Assembly: GCA_963770315.1 (NCBI GenBank)
Contig: CAVYPC010000002.1
Location: 1-64,000 of the forward strand
From: VRUE01 sp963770315
GTDB taxonomy: Bacteria; Actinomycetota; Thermoleophilia; Solirubrobacterales; 70-9
DNA: 64,000 nt
Reading direction: 5' to 3'
Every line of letters begins with the position of its first letter. The first letter of the stretch is position 1. The translations under genes were made by a program, and so were the position numbers. The notes under the pieces were generated by a model. The model did no database searches. It was not told the DNA's origin and was given only the letters and a program-made list of their open reading frames with translations. Below, piece by piece: positions 26,467 to 34,500 of this stretch.

Positions 26467-26526
26467 TCAGCCGTTCTTGACGATGCGGAGCATCGTCGGG
26501 ACGGCCTGTGCGGCCTTGATGACCAT
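26467..26526 (-). CDS. Micropeptide 2 of a tandem family (19 aa)
   Basis: ATG at 26524-26526, TGA at 26467-26469; product MVIKAAQAVPTMLRIVKNG. The Shine-Dalgarno GGAGGTGATC (26529-26538) is seven bases from the ATG. It aligns without gaps to micropeptide 3 (M-x-[IL]-K, Q7, M12-L13, I15, K-N-G end). Two basic residues near the C-terminus and alternating hydrophobic residues could form a short amphipathic helix. No recognised modification enzyme for a RiPP lies beside it. Function is unknown. Confidence 0.65.
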   Translation of the reverse strand: MVIKAAQAVPTMLRIVKNG

Positions 26527-26528
26527 GC

Positions 26529-26538
26529 GATCACCTCC
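26529..26538 (-). promoter_or_regulatory. Extended Shine-Dalgarno of micropeptide 2
   Basis: GGAGGTGATC, ten-base complement to the 16S 3' end, placed 7 bases before an ATG; GGAGG is itself preceded by another GGA repeat. Confidence 0.65.
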
Positions 26539-26615
26539 TCCCATTCGGCTCGTAGCTACGGGTTCTGGCGCAGCAGACGTCGCGCAAATTTCGCGACGCA
26601 TGGGGAACACGCAGA

Positions 26616-26652
26616 GGGGGACGGGCGGAAACAAGTAGATGTCGCCCGCCCC
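26616..26652 (-). terminator. Hairpin after micropeptide gene 3
   Basis: Ten-base-pair GC stem with one bulged base; arms 26616-26627 and 26643-26652. It follows the micropeptide 3 stop by 12 bases and shares the GGGGCGGGCGACATCT sequence with the hairpin after micropeptide 1, showing that the cassettes are duplicates. Confidence 0.5.
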
Positions 26653-26664
26653 GCCACTTAGGCG

Positions 26665-26724
26665 TCAGCCGTTCTTTGCGATGTAGAGCATCGGCAGAAC
26701 GACCTGCTCGGTCTTGAGCGCCAC
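26665..26724 (-). CDS. Micropeptide 3 of a tandem family (19 aa)
   Basis: GTG at 26722-26724, TGA at 26665-26667; product MALKTEQVVLPMLYIAKNG. The Shine-Dalgarno AAGGAGGTGATC (26728-26739) complements twelve bases of the 16S 3' end, about the maximum possible. It is the most upstream cassette in the transcription direction; an AT-rich stretch about 85 bases upstream may be its promoter. Family traits are as in its sisters. No homologue or function is known to me. Confidence 0.65.
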   Translation of the reverse strand: MALKTEQVVLPMLYIAKNG

Positions 26725-26727
26725 GAC

Positions 26728-26739
26728 GATCACCTCCTT
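26728..26739 (-). promoter_or_regulatory. Twelve-base Shine-Dalgarno of micropeptide 3
   Basis: AAGGAGGTGATC is the full complement of the anti-Shine-Dalgarno tail of 16S rRNA. Sites this long can also hold ribosomes and act as translation brakes. Confidence 0.65.
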
Positions 26740-26744
26740 CCACT

Positions 26745-27100
26745 AGTTCGACTCACCGCACCCACATTTGGGGAACACAGCAAGCGTTGACTGGTCGGAG
26801 AATGCTCTAAATTATTTGAGCGATTAAGGCTGAGCGTCGCATCGCGCGTGCGACCAATGGCCAGCCTGAATGGGTCCGAGAAGCCGTTGAGGCCCACCGA
26901 TCCGCCGGTGAGGAACGAGATGGTCGTTGAGTTGAGCAGAAGCGTGGATCGGTCGCGCCGGTTAGACGCGCCCGCGGCTGGGCGGGAGGTTTTGTCGCCC
27001 AGTCATTAAGGTGCCGGGTCGATGGCTGAGAGAACCGTAAAACGGCATTCGAGAGGTTGCCGCGACGGGAAGAAGAATCGCCTCTGATGGCGGGCGCGCG
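26745..27100. other. Region upstream of the micropeptide array and of rmlD
   Basis: No convincing gene is seen. An AT-rich stretch (26808-26822, TCTAAATTATTTGAG) stands out against the GC-rich surroundings and could hold the promoter for the minus-strand micropeptide array. A stem-loop with 7-bp arms (CTGGGCG...CGCCCAG, about 26978-27002) lies closer to rmlD. A 90-codon minus-strand frame without a usable start (27002-26730) ends in the Shine-Dalgarno of micropeptide 3 and is not called. Confidence 0.4.
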
Positions 27101-27955
27101 GTGAAGCTGCTCGTCGTCGGCGCCGCCGGCATGCTCGGCCGCGACGTGATGCTCGCCGCCGGCAACGCCGGCCACCAGGTGATCGGCTTCGGCCACGCCG
27201 AGCTCGACATCGCCGATGCCGGCGCGGTCGCCGCAAAGGTGGAGAGCGAACGGCCGGACGTGGTGATCAACTGCGCCGCCTGGACCGACGTCGACGGCGC
27301 CGAGGAGGCCGAGGAGGCCGCGACCCGGGTCAATGGCGAGGGGGCAGGCAACGTTGCAGCGGCCGCCGCCTCGGTCGGCGCCTCGGTCGTCTACGTCGGC
27401 AGCGACTACGTCTTCGACGGCAGCAAGGGCGCGCCCTACGTCGAGACCGACCAGACCGCGCCGCTCTCCGCCTACGGCCGCAGCAAGCTGGCCGGGGAGG
27501 AGGCGACCCGGGTGGCCAACAAGCGCCACTTCGTCGTCCGCTCCGCCTGGCTGTTCGGGACCGGCGGGCGCAACTTCGTCGAGACGATGCTGCGGCTCGC
27601 CGCCGACCACGGCGAGGTCCTTGTCGTCCGCGACCAGGTCGGCTCGCCCACCTACACCTGGCACCTCGCCTACGGCATCGTCCGCCTGATCGAGGGGGTC
27701 GAGTTCGGCATCCACCACATGGCAGCGGCGGGAGCCTGCTCCTGGTATGAGTTCGCGCGCGAGATTTTCGAGCAGGCAAACGTTGAGTGCAAGGTGATGT
27801 CAGCGACGACCGAGATGCTCGGCCGCCCGGCCCCCCGTCCCGCCTACTCGGCGCTGGAGAGCCAGCGCGAGCACGCGATCGAGCTGCCCCCCTGGCAGGA
27901 CGGCCTGGCCGCCTACCTAGCCCAGCGCCGCGCCGAGGCGGAGGCTCCCGCATGA
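27101..27955 (+). CDS. rmlD: dTDP-4-dehydrorhamnose reductase
   Basis: The enzyme performs the last, NAD(P)H-dependent step to dTDP-L-rhamnose. The GTG at 27101 puts the Rossmann motif VVGAAGMLGRDV at residues 5-16. GSDYVFDG and AYGRSKLAGE (Tyr-x3-Lys) form the active site, and FGTGGRNFVETM follows. Length, 284 residues, is standard. No clear Shine-Dalgarno precedes it. Its stop overlaps the ATG of rmlB (ATGA), so the rml genes are coupled. Confidence 0.92.
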   Translation: MKLLVVGAAGMLGRDVMLAAGNAGHQVIGFGHAELDIADAGAVAAKVESERPDVVINCAAWTDVDGAEEAEEAATRVNGEGAGNVAAAAASVGASVVYVGSDYVFDGSKGAPYVETDQTAPLSAYGRSKLAGEEATRVANKRHFVVRSAWLFGTGGRNFVETMLRLAADHGEVLVVRDQVGSPTYTWHLAYGIVRLIEGVEFGIHHMAAAGACSWYEFAREIFEQANVECKVMSATTEMLGRPAPRPAYSALESQREHAIELPPWQDGLAAYLAQRRAEAEAPA

Positions 27956-28935
27956 AGATCCTGGTCACCGGAGCGGCCGGCTTCATCGGCTCGACCTACG
28001 TGCGCCTGATCGGCGGCGAACACGAGGTGCGGGTACTCGACAAGCTCACCTACGCCGGTCGCCGCGAGAACCTGCCCGAGGGAACCGACCTCGTCGTCGG
28101 CGGGATCGAGGACCCGGCCGTCGTGCGCGAGGCGATGGAGGGCTGCGACGCGGTCGTCAACTTCGCCGCCGAGTCCCACGTCGACCGCTCGATCGACGAC
28201 CAGGACGCCTTCGCCCGCACCCACGTGATCGGCACCGGCACCCTGCTCGACGCCGCCCGCGAGCTGGGGGTCGGCCGCTACCTCCAGGTCTCCACCGACG
28301 AGGTCTACGGCTCGATCGAGTCCGGCTCCTTCACCGAGACCTCGCCGCTCGACCCGTCCTCGCCCTACTCGGCGACCAAGGCCGCCGGCGACCTGCTCGT
28401 CTCCGCCCACTTTCACACCTACGGCACCGAGGCCTCGATCGTGCGCGGCTCCAACAACTACGGCCCGCGCCAGTATCCAGAGAAGTTGATACCTCTGATG
28501 GTCTTGAACGCCGTGCACGGTGACTCGCTGCCGGTGTACGGGGACGGGCGGCAGGTGCGCAACTGGCTCTTCGTCGAGGATTTCTGCCGCGGCATCCACG
28601 CCGTGCTGATCGACGGCCGCCCGGGCGAGGCCTACAACGTCGGCGGTCCGGACGAGTGCGAGAACATCGAGGTGGTGAAGCGGGTGATCGAGCTGACCGG
28701 TGCCGACGAGTCCCAGATCGAGTACGTCACCGACCGTCCCGGCCACGACCGCCGCTACTCGCTCGCCTCCGAGAAGCTGCGGGCGGAGCTGGGCTGGGAG
28801 GCGCAGGTCCACTTCGCCGAGGGCCTGGAGCGCACGGTCCGGTGGTACCGCGAGAACGAGGAGTGGTGGGGCCCGATCCGCTCCGGCGAGTATCGCGAGT
28901 ACTACGAGAAGCAGTACGGCAAAGCGCTGGGCTGA
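27952..28935 (+). CDS. rmlB: dTDP-glucose 4,6-dehydratase
   Basis: The enzyme converts dTDP-glucose to dTDP-4-keto-6-deoxyglucose. It has 327 residues and starts at ATG 27952, overlapping rmlD. The Rossmann motif is TGAAGFIGS, followed by AAESHVDRSI, VSTDEVYGS (catalytic Thr-Asp-Glu) and YSATKAAGD (Tyr-x3-Lys). SNNYGPRQYPEKLIPL is the substrate-binding signature of the RmlB family. The stop TGA shares one base with the rmlC ATG. Confidence 0.94.
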   Translation: MKILVTGAAGFIGSTYVRLIGGEHEVRVLDKLTYAGRRENLPEGTDLVVGGIEDPAVVREAMEGCDAVVNFAAESHVDRSIDDQDAFARTHVIGTGTLLDAARELGVGRYLQVSTDEVYGSIESGSFTETSPLDPSSPYSATKAAGDLLVSAHFHTYGTEASIVRGSNNYGPRQYPEKLIPLMVLNAVHGDSLPVYGDGRQVRNWLFVEDFCRGIHAVLIDGRPGEAYNVGGPDECENIEVVKRVIELTGADESQIEYVTDRPGHDRRYSLASEKLRAELGWEAQVHFAEGLERTVRWYRENEEWWGPIRSGEYREYYEKQYGKALG

Positions 28936-29483
28936 TGCCGCGGCGGTTGGAGACGAAGCTCGACGGCGTCGTCCTGCTCGAGCCCGAGGTCCACGGCGAC
29001 GCCCGCGGGTTCATGGTAGAGACCTACCGTCGGGACACCTGGGCCGAGCTGGGCGTCGAGGTGGAGTTCGTCCAGCAGAACCACTCGCGCTCCTCGCGCG
29101 GGACGCTGCGCGGGATCCACTTCCAGACCGAGCCCGGCCAGGCGAAGCTGGTCCGCTGCCCGCGCGGCAGGGTCTTCGACGTCGCCGTCGACCTGCGCCG
29201 CGACTCGCCCACCTACGGTCAGTGGGAGGGCTACGAGCTCGACGACGAGGCCCACCGCCAGCTCTTCGTCCCGGTCGGCTTCGGCCACGGCTTCGCCGTG
29301 CTCAGCGACGTCGCCGACGTCGCCTACCAGCTCTCCAGCACCTACGACCCGGCCACCGAGGCCGGCATCGCCTGGAACGATCCCGACGTGGGTGTCGAGT
29401 GGCCGGTCGACGACCCTCTTCTCAGCGAACGCGACGAGCGGGGACCGCGCCTCGCCGAGGTAGCCGACACACTCCCCTTTTGA
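28935..29483 (+). CDS. rmlC: dTDP-4-dehydrorhamnose 3,5-epimerase
   Basis: The enzyme epimerises C3 and C5 of the 4-keto sugar. With ATG 28935 (TGATG overlap with rmlB) the protein has 182 residues. The cupin core shows FVQQNHSRSSRGTLRGIHFQ, which carries the catalytic His of the LRGIH motif, then VRCPRGRVFDVAVDLR and VPVGFGHGFAVLSD. It completes the dTDP-L-rhamnose set and ends the rml operon; an inverted repeat (TTTGAC-N6-GTCAAA) overlaps its last codons and stop. Confidence 0.93.
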   Translation: MPRRLETKLDGVVLLEPEVHGDARGFMVETYRRDTWAELGVEVEFVQQNHSRSSRGTLRGIHFQTEPGQAKLVRCPRGRVFDVAVDLRRDSPTYGQWEGYELDDEAHRQLFVPVGFGHGFAVLSDVADVAYQLSSTYDPATEAGIAWNDPDVGVEWPVDDPLLSERDERGPRLAEVADTLPF

Positions 29484-29539
29484 CACTAAAGTCAAACAGG
29501 AGTGAAAATGTGTGTGTCAATTATGGCGCAGTGCCGTGG

Positions 29540-29545
29540 TAGCTT
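29540..29545 (+). promoter_or_regulatory. Possible -10 (TAGCTT) of repeat R1
   Basis: TAGCTT fits the loose actinobacterial TANNNT pattern. It ends 22 bases before repeat R1; the matching hexamer TACCCT (30587-30592) lies at exactly the same distance before repeat R2, which supports both as promoters of a small RNA. Confidence 0.35.
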
Positions 29546-29567
29546 AGGACCCGGATGTCAACTGTGC

Positions 29568-29621
29568 GCGGGGGTGGTTCCCCGCTTCGCCAGACTCGAC
29601 CCGCTCCGGCGGGTCTTGTCG
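29568..29621 (+). ncRNA. Repeat R1: candidate small RNA 3' part with terminator
   Basis: A 54-base block repeated at 30615-30667 with 51 of 54 positions matching. It holds a hairpin GCGGGG...CCCCGC, a conserved single-stranded stretch (TTCGCCAGACT) and a second hairpin GACCCGC-TCCG-GCGGGTC followed by TTGTCGTTT. The second loop is UCCG here and UUCG in R2; both are stable UNCG tetraloops, which suggests selection on the RNA. It lies in the 253-base gap between rmlC and a methyltransferase gene. Confidence 0.45.
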
Positions 29622-29735
29622 TTTCTGGAGGACGTCTGACCTCCGCTGCTGTCGTCTGACCGGGCGTACCAGGCCGAGACTTTCGGCTTGAGCCGTGTTA
29701 CTGCGGTCACATCGATCGGGTAGGGGAGGCCTGAT

Positions 29736-30542
29736 GTGAAGCAGCAGACGAGGAGCAGGATCGCGACCGGGCTCGACCGGGCAAGGCTGCTGCGCCCAGC
29801 GGCACGGGTGCGGGAGGGCTGGCTGACCGCTCGGGCTGGCGAGGGCCGGGCGACCGGCCCGGACGATCTGCCGCTGCCCTCTCCGCGGCTGCGCCTTCTG
29901 GTCGACGGCCGCAGCGGCGGGGCCGAGCATTTCTTTTGGATCGGCGACCGGATGACGCGTTCGATCCGCGCGGCCGCCGCCGGCATGGGATCTCCTGTCG
30001 AGGGAATGGGGGCGATCCTCGACTTCGGCTGTGGGTGCGGCCGGGTCGCCCGCCACTGGGCGGCCCTCGATGGCCCCGAGATCCACGGCTGCGACTACAA
30101 CGAGGAGCTGGTCGCGTGGAGCGAGGGCAACCTCCCTTTCCTGCGGGCGACCCGCAACGAGCTCGAGCCGCCGCTGCCCTACGTCACAAAGAGCTTCGAC
30201 CTGATCTATGCCCTCTCGGTCTTCAGCCATCTCAGCGAGCCGCTCCAGCGCAGCTGGATCGGCGAGTTCCGCCGCCTGCTCCGGCCGGGAGGGCTGCTCG
30301 TGCTGAGCGTCCTCGGCGAGGCGGTTCGCGACCGCCTCACCGAGGCCGAGCAGGAGCGCTTCGACCGCGGCGAGCTGGTGGTCGAGCGACCGCGGATGTC
30401 GGGTCGCAACGCCTGCACGGCCTACCACCCGCGCCGCTACGTCACCGGTCGCCTGCTGGCCGGCTTTGCCGCGGTCGAGGCCTTCGACCTCGGCTCCCCC
30501 GAGCTGCGCGTGTTCCAGGACGCCTACATCGCGCGTCGCTGA
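29736..30542 (+). CDS. Class I SAM-dependent methyltransferase
   Basis: GTG start at 29736; 268 residues. The SAM-binding motif I is ILDFGCGCGRVARHW (near residue 92), the acidic strand is IHGCDYNEELVAW, and motif IV reads FDLIYALSVFSHLSE; the family is the Methyltransf_11/25 type. It likely methylates a sugar or cap of the polysaccharide. The gene is flanked on both sides by copies of the same 54-base repeat (R1, R2) in direct orientation, which is unusual and might record insertion of this gene as a cassette. Confidence 0.82.
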   Translation: MKQQTRSRIATGLDRARLLRPAARVREGWLTARAGEGRATGPDDLPLPSPRLRLLVDGRSGGAEHFFWIGDRMTRSIRAAAAGMGSPVEGMGAILDFGCGCGRVARHWAALDGPEIHGCDYNEELVAWSEGNLPFLRATRNELEPPLPYVTKSFDLIYALSVFSHLSEPLQRSWIGEFRRLLRPGGLLVLSVLGEAVRDRLTEAEQERFDRGELVVERPRMSGRNACTAYHPRRYVTGRLLAGFAAVEAFDLGSPELRVFQDAYIARR

Positions 30543-30614
30543 CCGACACACACTCTGCTGTTTAACACCTAATCGATCCGCCGCGGTACCCTTTCGGGCA
30601 GAGTGTCGGTCACT

Positions 30615-30667
30615 GCGGGGGTGGTCCCCGCTTCGCCAGACTTGACCCGCTTCGGCGGGTCTTGTCG
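30615..30667 (+). ncRNA. Repeat R2: second copy of candidate small RNA/terminator
   Basis: 53 bases, same orientation as R1, with three differences (one indel, two C/T). It sits in the convergent gap between the methyltransferase and a minus-strand GT2 gene, so it could also simply terminate both. Upstream, an imperfect inverted repeat (GACCGACAC...GTGTCGGTC, 30541-30612) encloses the possible -10 hexamer. Confidence 0.45.
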
Positions 30668-30677
30668 CTTGTAGGGC

Positions 30678-31541
30678 TTAACGACCCTTGACTGTGGTGA
30701 TCGCCAGGCTGGTCGCCAGTTTGGCGCCGATGCCGGTGTAGACGGCGGCGTTGACGAACGGGTTGTGCGCGGGGGCGTCGAAGCGGCGGTAGAAGCGCCC
30801 CATGCCGCGATGGAAGGCGATTTCCTGCCTGGGGGCGCGGCGGGCGCCGCTGGAGCCGCCCTTGACGTGCAGGGCCGTGCCGGCCGGCTCGTAGAAGACC
30901 TCCCAGCCGGAGTCCCAGAAGCGGTGGCACCAGTCGAGGTCCTCCATGTAGAGCCAGTAGCCCTCGTCGAGCAGGCCGACCTCGCGCACCGCCTCCGCGC
31001 GGCAGAGCATGAAGGCGCCGTTGACCGCGTCCACCTCACCGGGCTCGTCGTCGCCCAGCTGTGTGGCTCGGTACTGGCTGAGCGCGCCCGAGGCTCCGGC
31101 GGAGCGGCCGACCCCGGTGAAGTGGGCCAACGCGCCGAGCGGGGTGGGGAAGGAGCGCTTGCAGGCATGGTCCAGCTCGCCGCTCTCGGTGAGGAGCTTG
31201 ACGCCGACCATGCCGATCCGCTCGTCCGACCAGAGCCGCGCCAGTGCTGTGTCCAGGGTGCCCGCGTGGACCTCGGTGTCGGGGTTGAGCAGCAGCACGG
31301 CATGCGCCGTGCTCTCCCGCAGGACGAGGTTGTTGGCGGCGGAGAAGCCGATGTTGGGGCAGCGGATCAGGTTCGCCTCGGGGAACTCCCGGGCGACCAT
31401 GTCCGGGGTCGAGTCGGGGCTGCCGCTGTCGACCACGGTCACCCGCGTCTCGCCCGCTGCCGGGTGCTCTCGCAGCGAGCGCAGGCAGTTGCCCAGCAGC
31501 CATTCGGCGCCGTGGCTGACGACGATCGTCTCCAGGTCCAT
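30678..31541 (-). CDS. GT2 glycosyltransferase, rhamnosyltransferase-like
   Basis: This 287-residue GT2 enzyme has ETIVVSHGAEWLLGNCL at the start, VVDSGSPDSTP, the metal site LLNPDTEVHAG, and the acceptor-side YMEDLDWCHRFWDSGW. This is the WbbL-like arrangement common for rhamnosyltransferases. It is the last gene of a minus-strand operon (sugar-1-phosphate transferase, large fused transferase, this gene) with gaps of 2-3 bases. Confidence 0.85.
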   Translation of the reverse strand: MDLETIVVSHGAEWLLGNCLRSLREHPAAGETRVTVVDSGSPDSTPDMVAREFPEANLIRCPNIGFSAANNLVLRESTAHAVLLLNPDTEVHAGTLDTALARLWSDERIGMVGVKLLTESGELDHACKRSFPTPLGALAHFTGVGRSAGASGALSQYRATQLGDDEPGEVDAVNGAFMLCRAEAVREVGLLDEGYWLYMEDLDWCHRFWDSGWEVFYEPAGTALHVKGGSSGARRAPRQEIAFHRGMGRFYRRFDAPAHNPFVNAAVYTGIGAKLATSLAITTVKGR

Positions 31542-31544
31542 CGT

Positions 31545-34500
31545 TCAGCGGGCGCTGTTCGCGCCGGCGTCGAGGACGTAGCCGAGGACACCGTCGAGGA
31601 CGTAGCCGTGATTCAGCGCTTCGTGTGCCGAGCAGGTCGCCAGCTGATCCCCGGTCACGGGATGGGTAGCGCTGAGCAGGGGGCTGCAACCGGGGGAATC
31701 CGTCGCTCGCAGCCAGCCGAGGACGACGCCGCCCTCGTCACTCAGCTTGCGTGCCCCGGCGTGCAGCGCAAGCTGGCGCAGGCGGGTTGCTGCTTCTCGC
31801 GAGGCGTCCCGCCTGGCCTTGGGTCCGGCAGCCCTTATCGGAGCCGCAACCCAGTGGCCGATCTTGCGCGGGTCACGGCTGGCGCGGCCGGGGCGCGCCA
31901 GGTCGCTGAGGAGCCGGCCGTCGTCGCGCAGGCGCAGGGCGATCAGGTCCCCCGCCGGGTGGCGAAACAGGGAGCCGAGCGCGATCGTGGGCATGCCTTC
32001 CGCCGGACCCATGGCGTAGCGGTGCCGGTGGGTGTCGGGGTCGGTATGACGCCACAGGGTGTCGACCCCCCAAGGGCCTGCGTGAGGGAGGTCGCGGCGC
32101 GGCAGGATGGGGTGAGCCTCGATCCAGCCGAGATCCTCCACCGGCTCGGCGAGGCCGAAGAGGGGGTCGTCTGGGCCCGCGACCAGGACCGGCTGGCCGG
32201 TCTCCGGCGCCATCCGCAGCTCCAGGCGCTCGAGCAGGGGCAACTGCTGCTGCTCTACGTACCCGTACGCGTGTCGCTCGCTGCCGAGGTCGTTCTGGTC
32301 GTCGCTGAGCTCGAAGTCCTGGCCCGACTGGATCAGGCGCCTCGTGTCGGGGACGGCCTGTTCGAGCAGGGTGCCGAGCTCGAACTCGAGTTCGTATCCG
32401 GGCGGCGATTGGGGGTTGTTGGAGACTATGCGGCGGTCGCCGTCGACTTCGATGTGACGGCAGAGCGGTTGCGTTCCCGGCGGCATCCAGGCCTCTGAGC
32501 CGTCCCAACGGCGTACCGTGCCGGGAGTGAGCTCCGGCAGGCGCGGTTCCTGGTTGGCGATGCTGTCGCGCATGGCGAGAACTGAACGGTCGCAGGAACG
32601 ATCGTAGGTGAGATTCAGCGTGACCCCACGTTCGTCGAGTTTCGCCTCGCCGCCCGCGCGACGGTCGCTGCCGCCGGCGGGCACGGCCCGCCACTGGACC
32701 CGACCGTTTGCCTGCAGCGCCGTCGCCAGGTCGGCCAGGGCGGAGCCCTGGTGGCCAAGCTCCACTTGGGAAATCGGCAGCGCGGGCCGTCGCTCGAAGG
32801 TGACCGCAAGGGGCGGTACCTCCAGGCGTTCGCGGTCGTCCAGCTGGGCGAAGGCATGGCGCGATCCCCCCGGCGCTCGGGCGAGCACGATTGCCGAGAT
32901 CCCTTCGTGGGCGAGAAAGCCGTAGAGCAGCTTCTCGACGAAGGCGGCGTGCCGCAAGATTGCGGCCCCCCCGGGCTCCAGCACACAGATCCAGCGGCCG
33001 CGCGCCTCGTCGACCGCGGCCTGCAGCCACCCTTGACGGCCTTCCCGCTCCGAGCCCACCACCCGCACGCCGTCGACCCCCTCGGCCTTCGCCAGAACCT
33101 CGAAGTCGACGCAGCTCTGCCGCGAGAGGTCGGCGAGGTCGCCCTCGCCCCAAGCGTCCGCCTCGCCGAGCAGCACGATCGACAGGGCCGGTGCCCAGCG
33201 CGCCTTGATGCTGTCGCGATGGTCGTAGAGCGCCGGGTGGCGACGCTCGATCGCCTCGTGAAAGGCGTGCGGCCCGTAGTCGACGGCGTTGACCCGGCTG
33301 AAGCCCTGGCGCCGGTAGAGGAAGGTGGGGCCGTCGGCGTGAATCCCGCGGATGCCCCGCTCGGCCAGCTGCAGGATCAGGTCCCAATCCTCGTGCCCCA
33401 GCACGATGTCCTCTGGGTAGGCGATACCCGTCGCCTCGAACAGGCGGCGGTCGAAGAGCGCCGGGGCCGGGCAGTAGTTCTCCTGCATCAGCAGCCAGAG
33501 GTTGTAGGCGGGGAGCTGTACGAAATCGGTGCGGTTGCCGAAGTGCTGCGCATGCGGATAGACGAACCCGACGTCCTCGGCGGCCGGCTGCAGCTGAGCG
33601 AGCATGCGCTCCAGCGCGTCGGGCAGGAGGCGGTCGTCGGCGTCGAGGGAGAGCACGTAGCTCGTCTCCAGCCGTTCCAGCCCGCGGTTGCGCGCAACGC
33701 TGGGGCCGGCGTTCGTCGGTTGCCGCAGCACGGTCAGCTCCGGGTCTGCGTCGAGGCGCTCCAGGGCCTCGATCGTCTCCGGGTCGTCGGAGCCGTCGTC
33801 GACGACGGCGATCTGCGCCGGCCGCAGGGTCTGGGCCTTGATCGACTCGATGCACTCGCCGAGGAAGATGCCGTGCCGGAAGCAGGGGACGATGACGCCG
33901 ATCGTGCCCTCCGGCGCTGGATCGCGAGGCAGGCTCAGGGGCGCGGCGATAGCCGCATCGCCGCCGGCGCCGCCGAACAGCTCCTCGCTGCGCCCGCGAG
34001 TGCTCGCCGGGCGTGTGGTGAGCAGTCGCTCGTAGAGCTCCTCGTGGCGATCGCCCACCTCGATGCGGCTCGGCGGGATCTCGTAGCCCGCGAGCTCCTC
34101 CTTCGTCCGCTCGTCGGCGACCGAGAAGGCGTCGATCAGGTTCCCGTAGCGCCTGCTCACGTAGCGGGCGTAACCGGGCTGCTCCGGTTTCTCCGCGTGC
34201 ACCCGCACGACGACCGCGGGAGGCTGGGGGAGACAGGTCATGTCCGGCAGCAGGTCGAACGCCAGGCGCGACCCCATGATGTGGGTCAGGCGCACCCCGC
34301 GGCTCTCGATGAAGCCGAGGATGAACTCCGGGAACCTGCCCCCGGGCATCGTGTCGGGCAGGTCCCAAATCTCCTCGGCGAACGGCTCGATCATGCTAAG
34401 ACGGCGGTTCTTGGAAGGCTGGGTGGTCAGCAGCGACGGCGCCCAGCGCTCGCGGTCGATGCGCTCGAACCACTCGACGACGCTCTCGTCCGGCTCGCCG

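Noticed and set aside
26717..26745. Plus-strand GATCACCTCCTTCC as a fragment of a 16S rRNA 3' end
   Set aside because: Only the anti-SD-like bases match; no upstream 16S helix 45 sequence is present. The minus strand explains it as a Shine-Dalgarno before a short ORF.
26730..27002. 90-codon minus-strand frame upstream of the micropeptides
   Set aside because: It has no start codon except an internal GTG, no recognisable domain, and its stop lies inside the Shine-Dalgarno of micropeptide 3. Its lack of GC third-position bias also speaks against coding.
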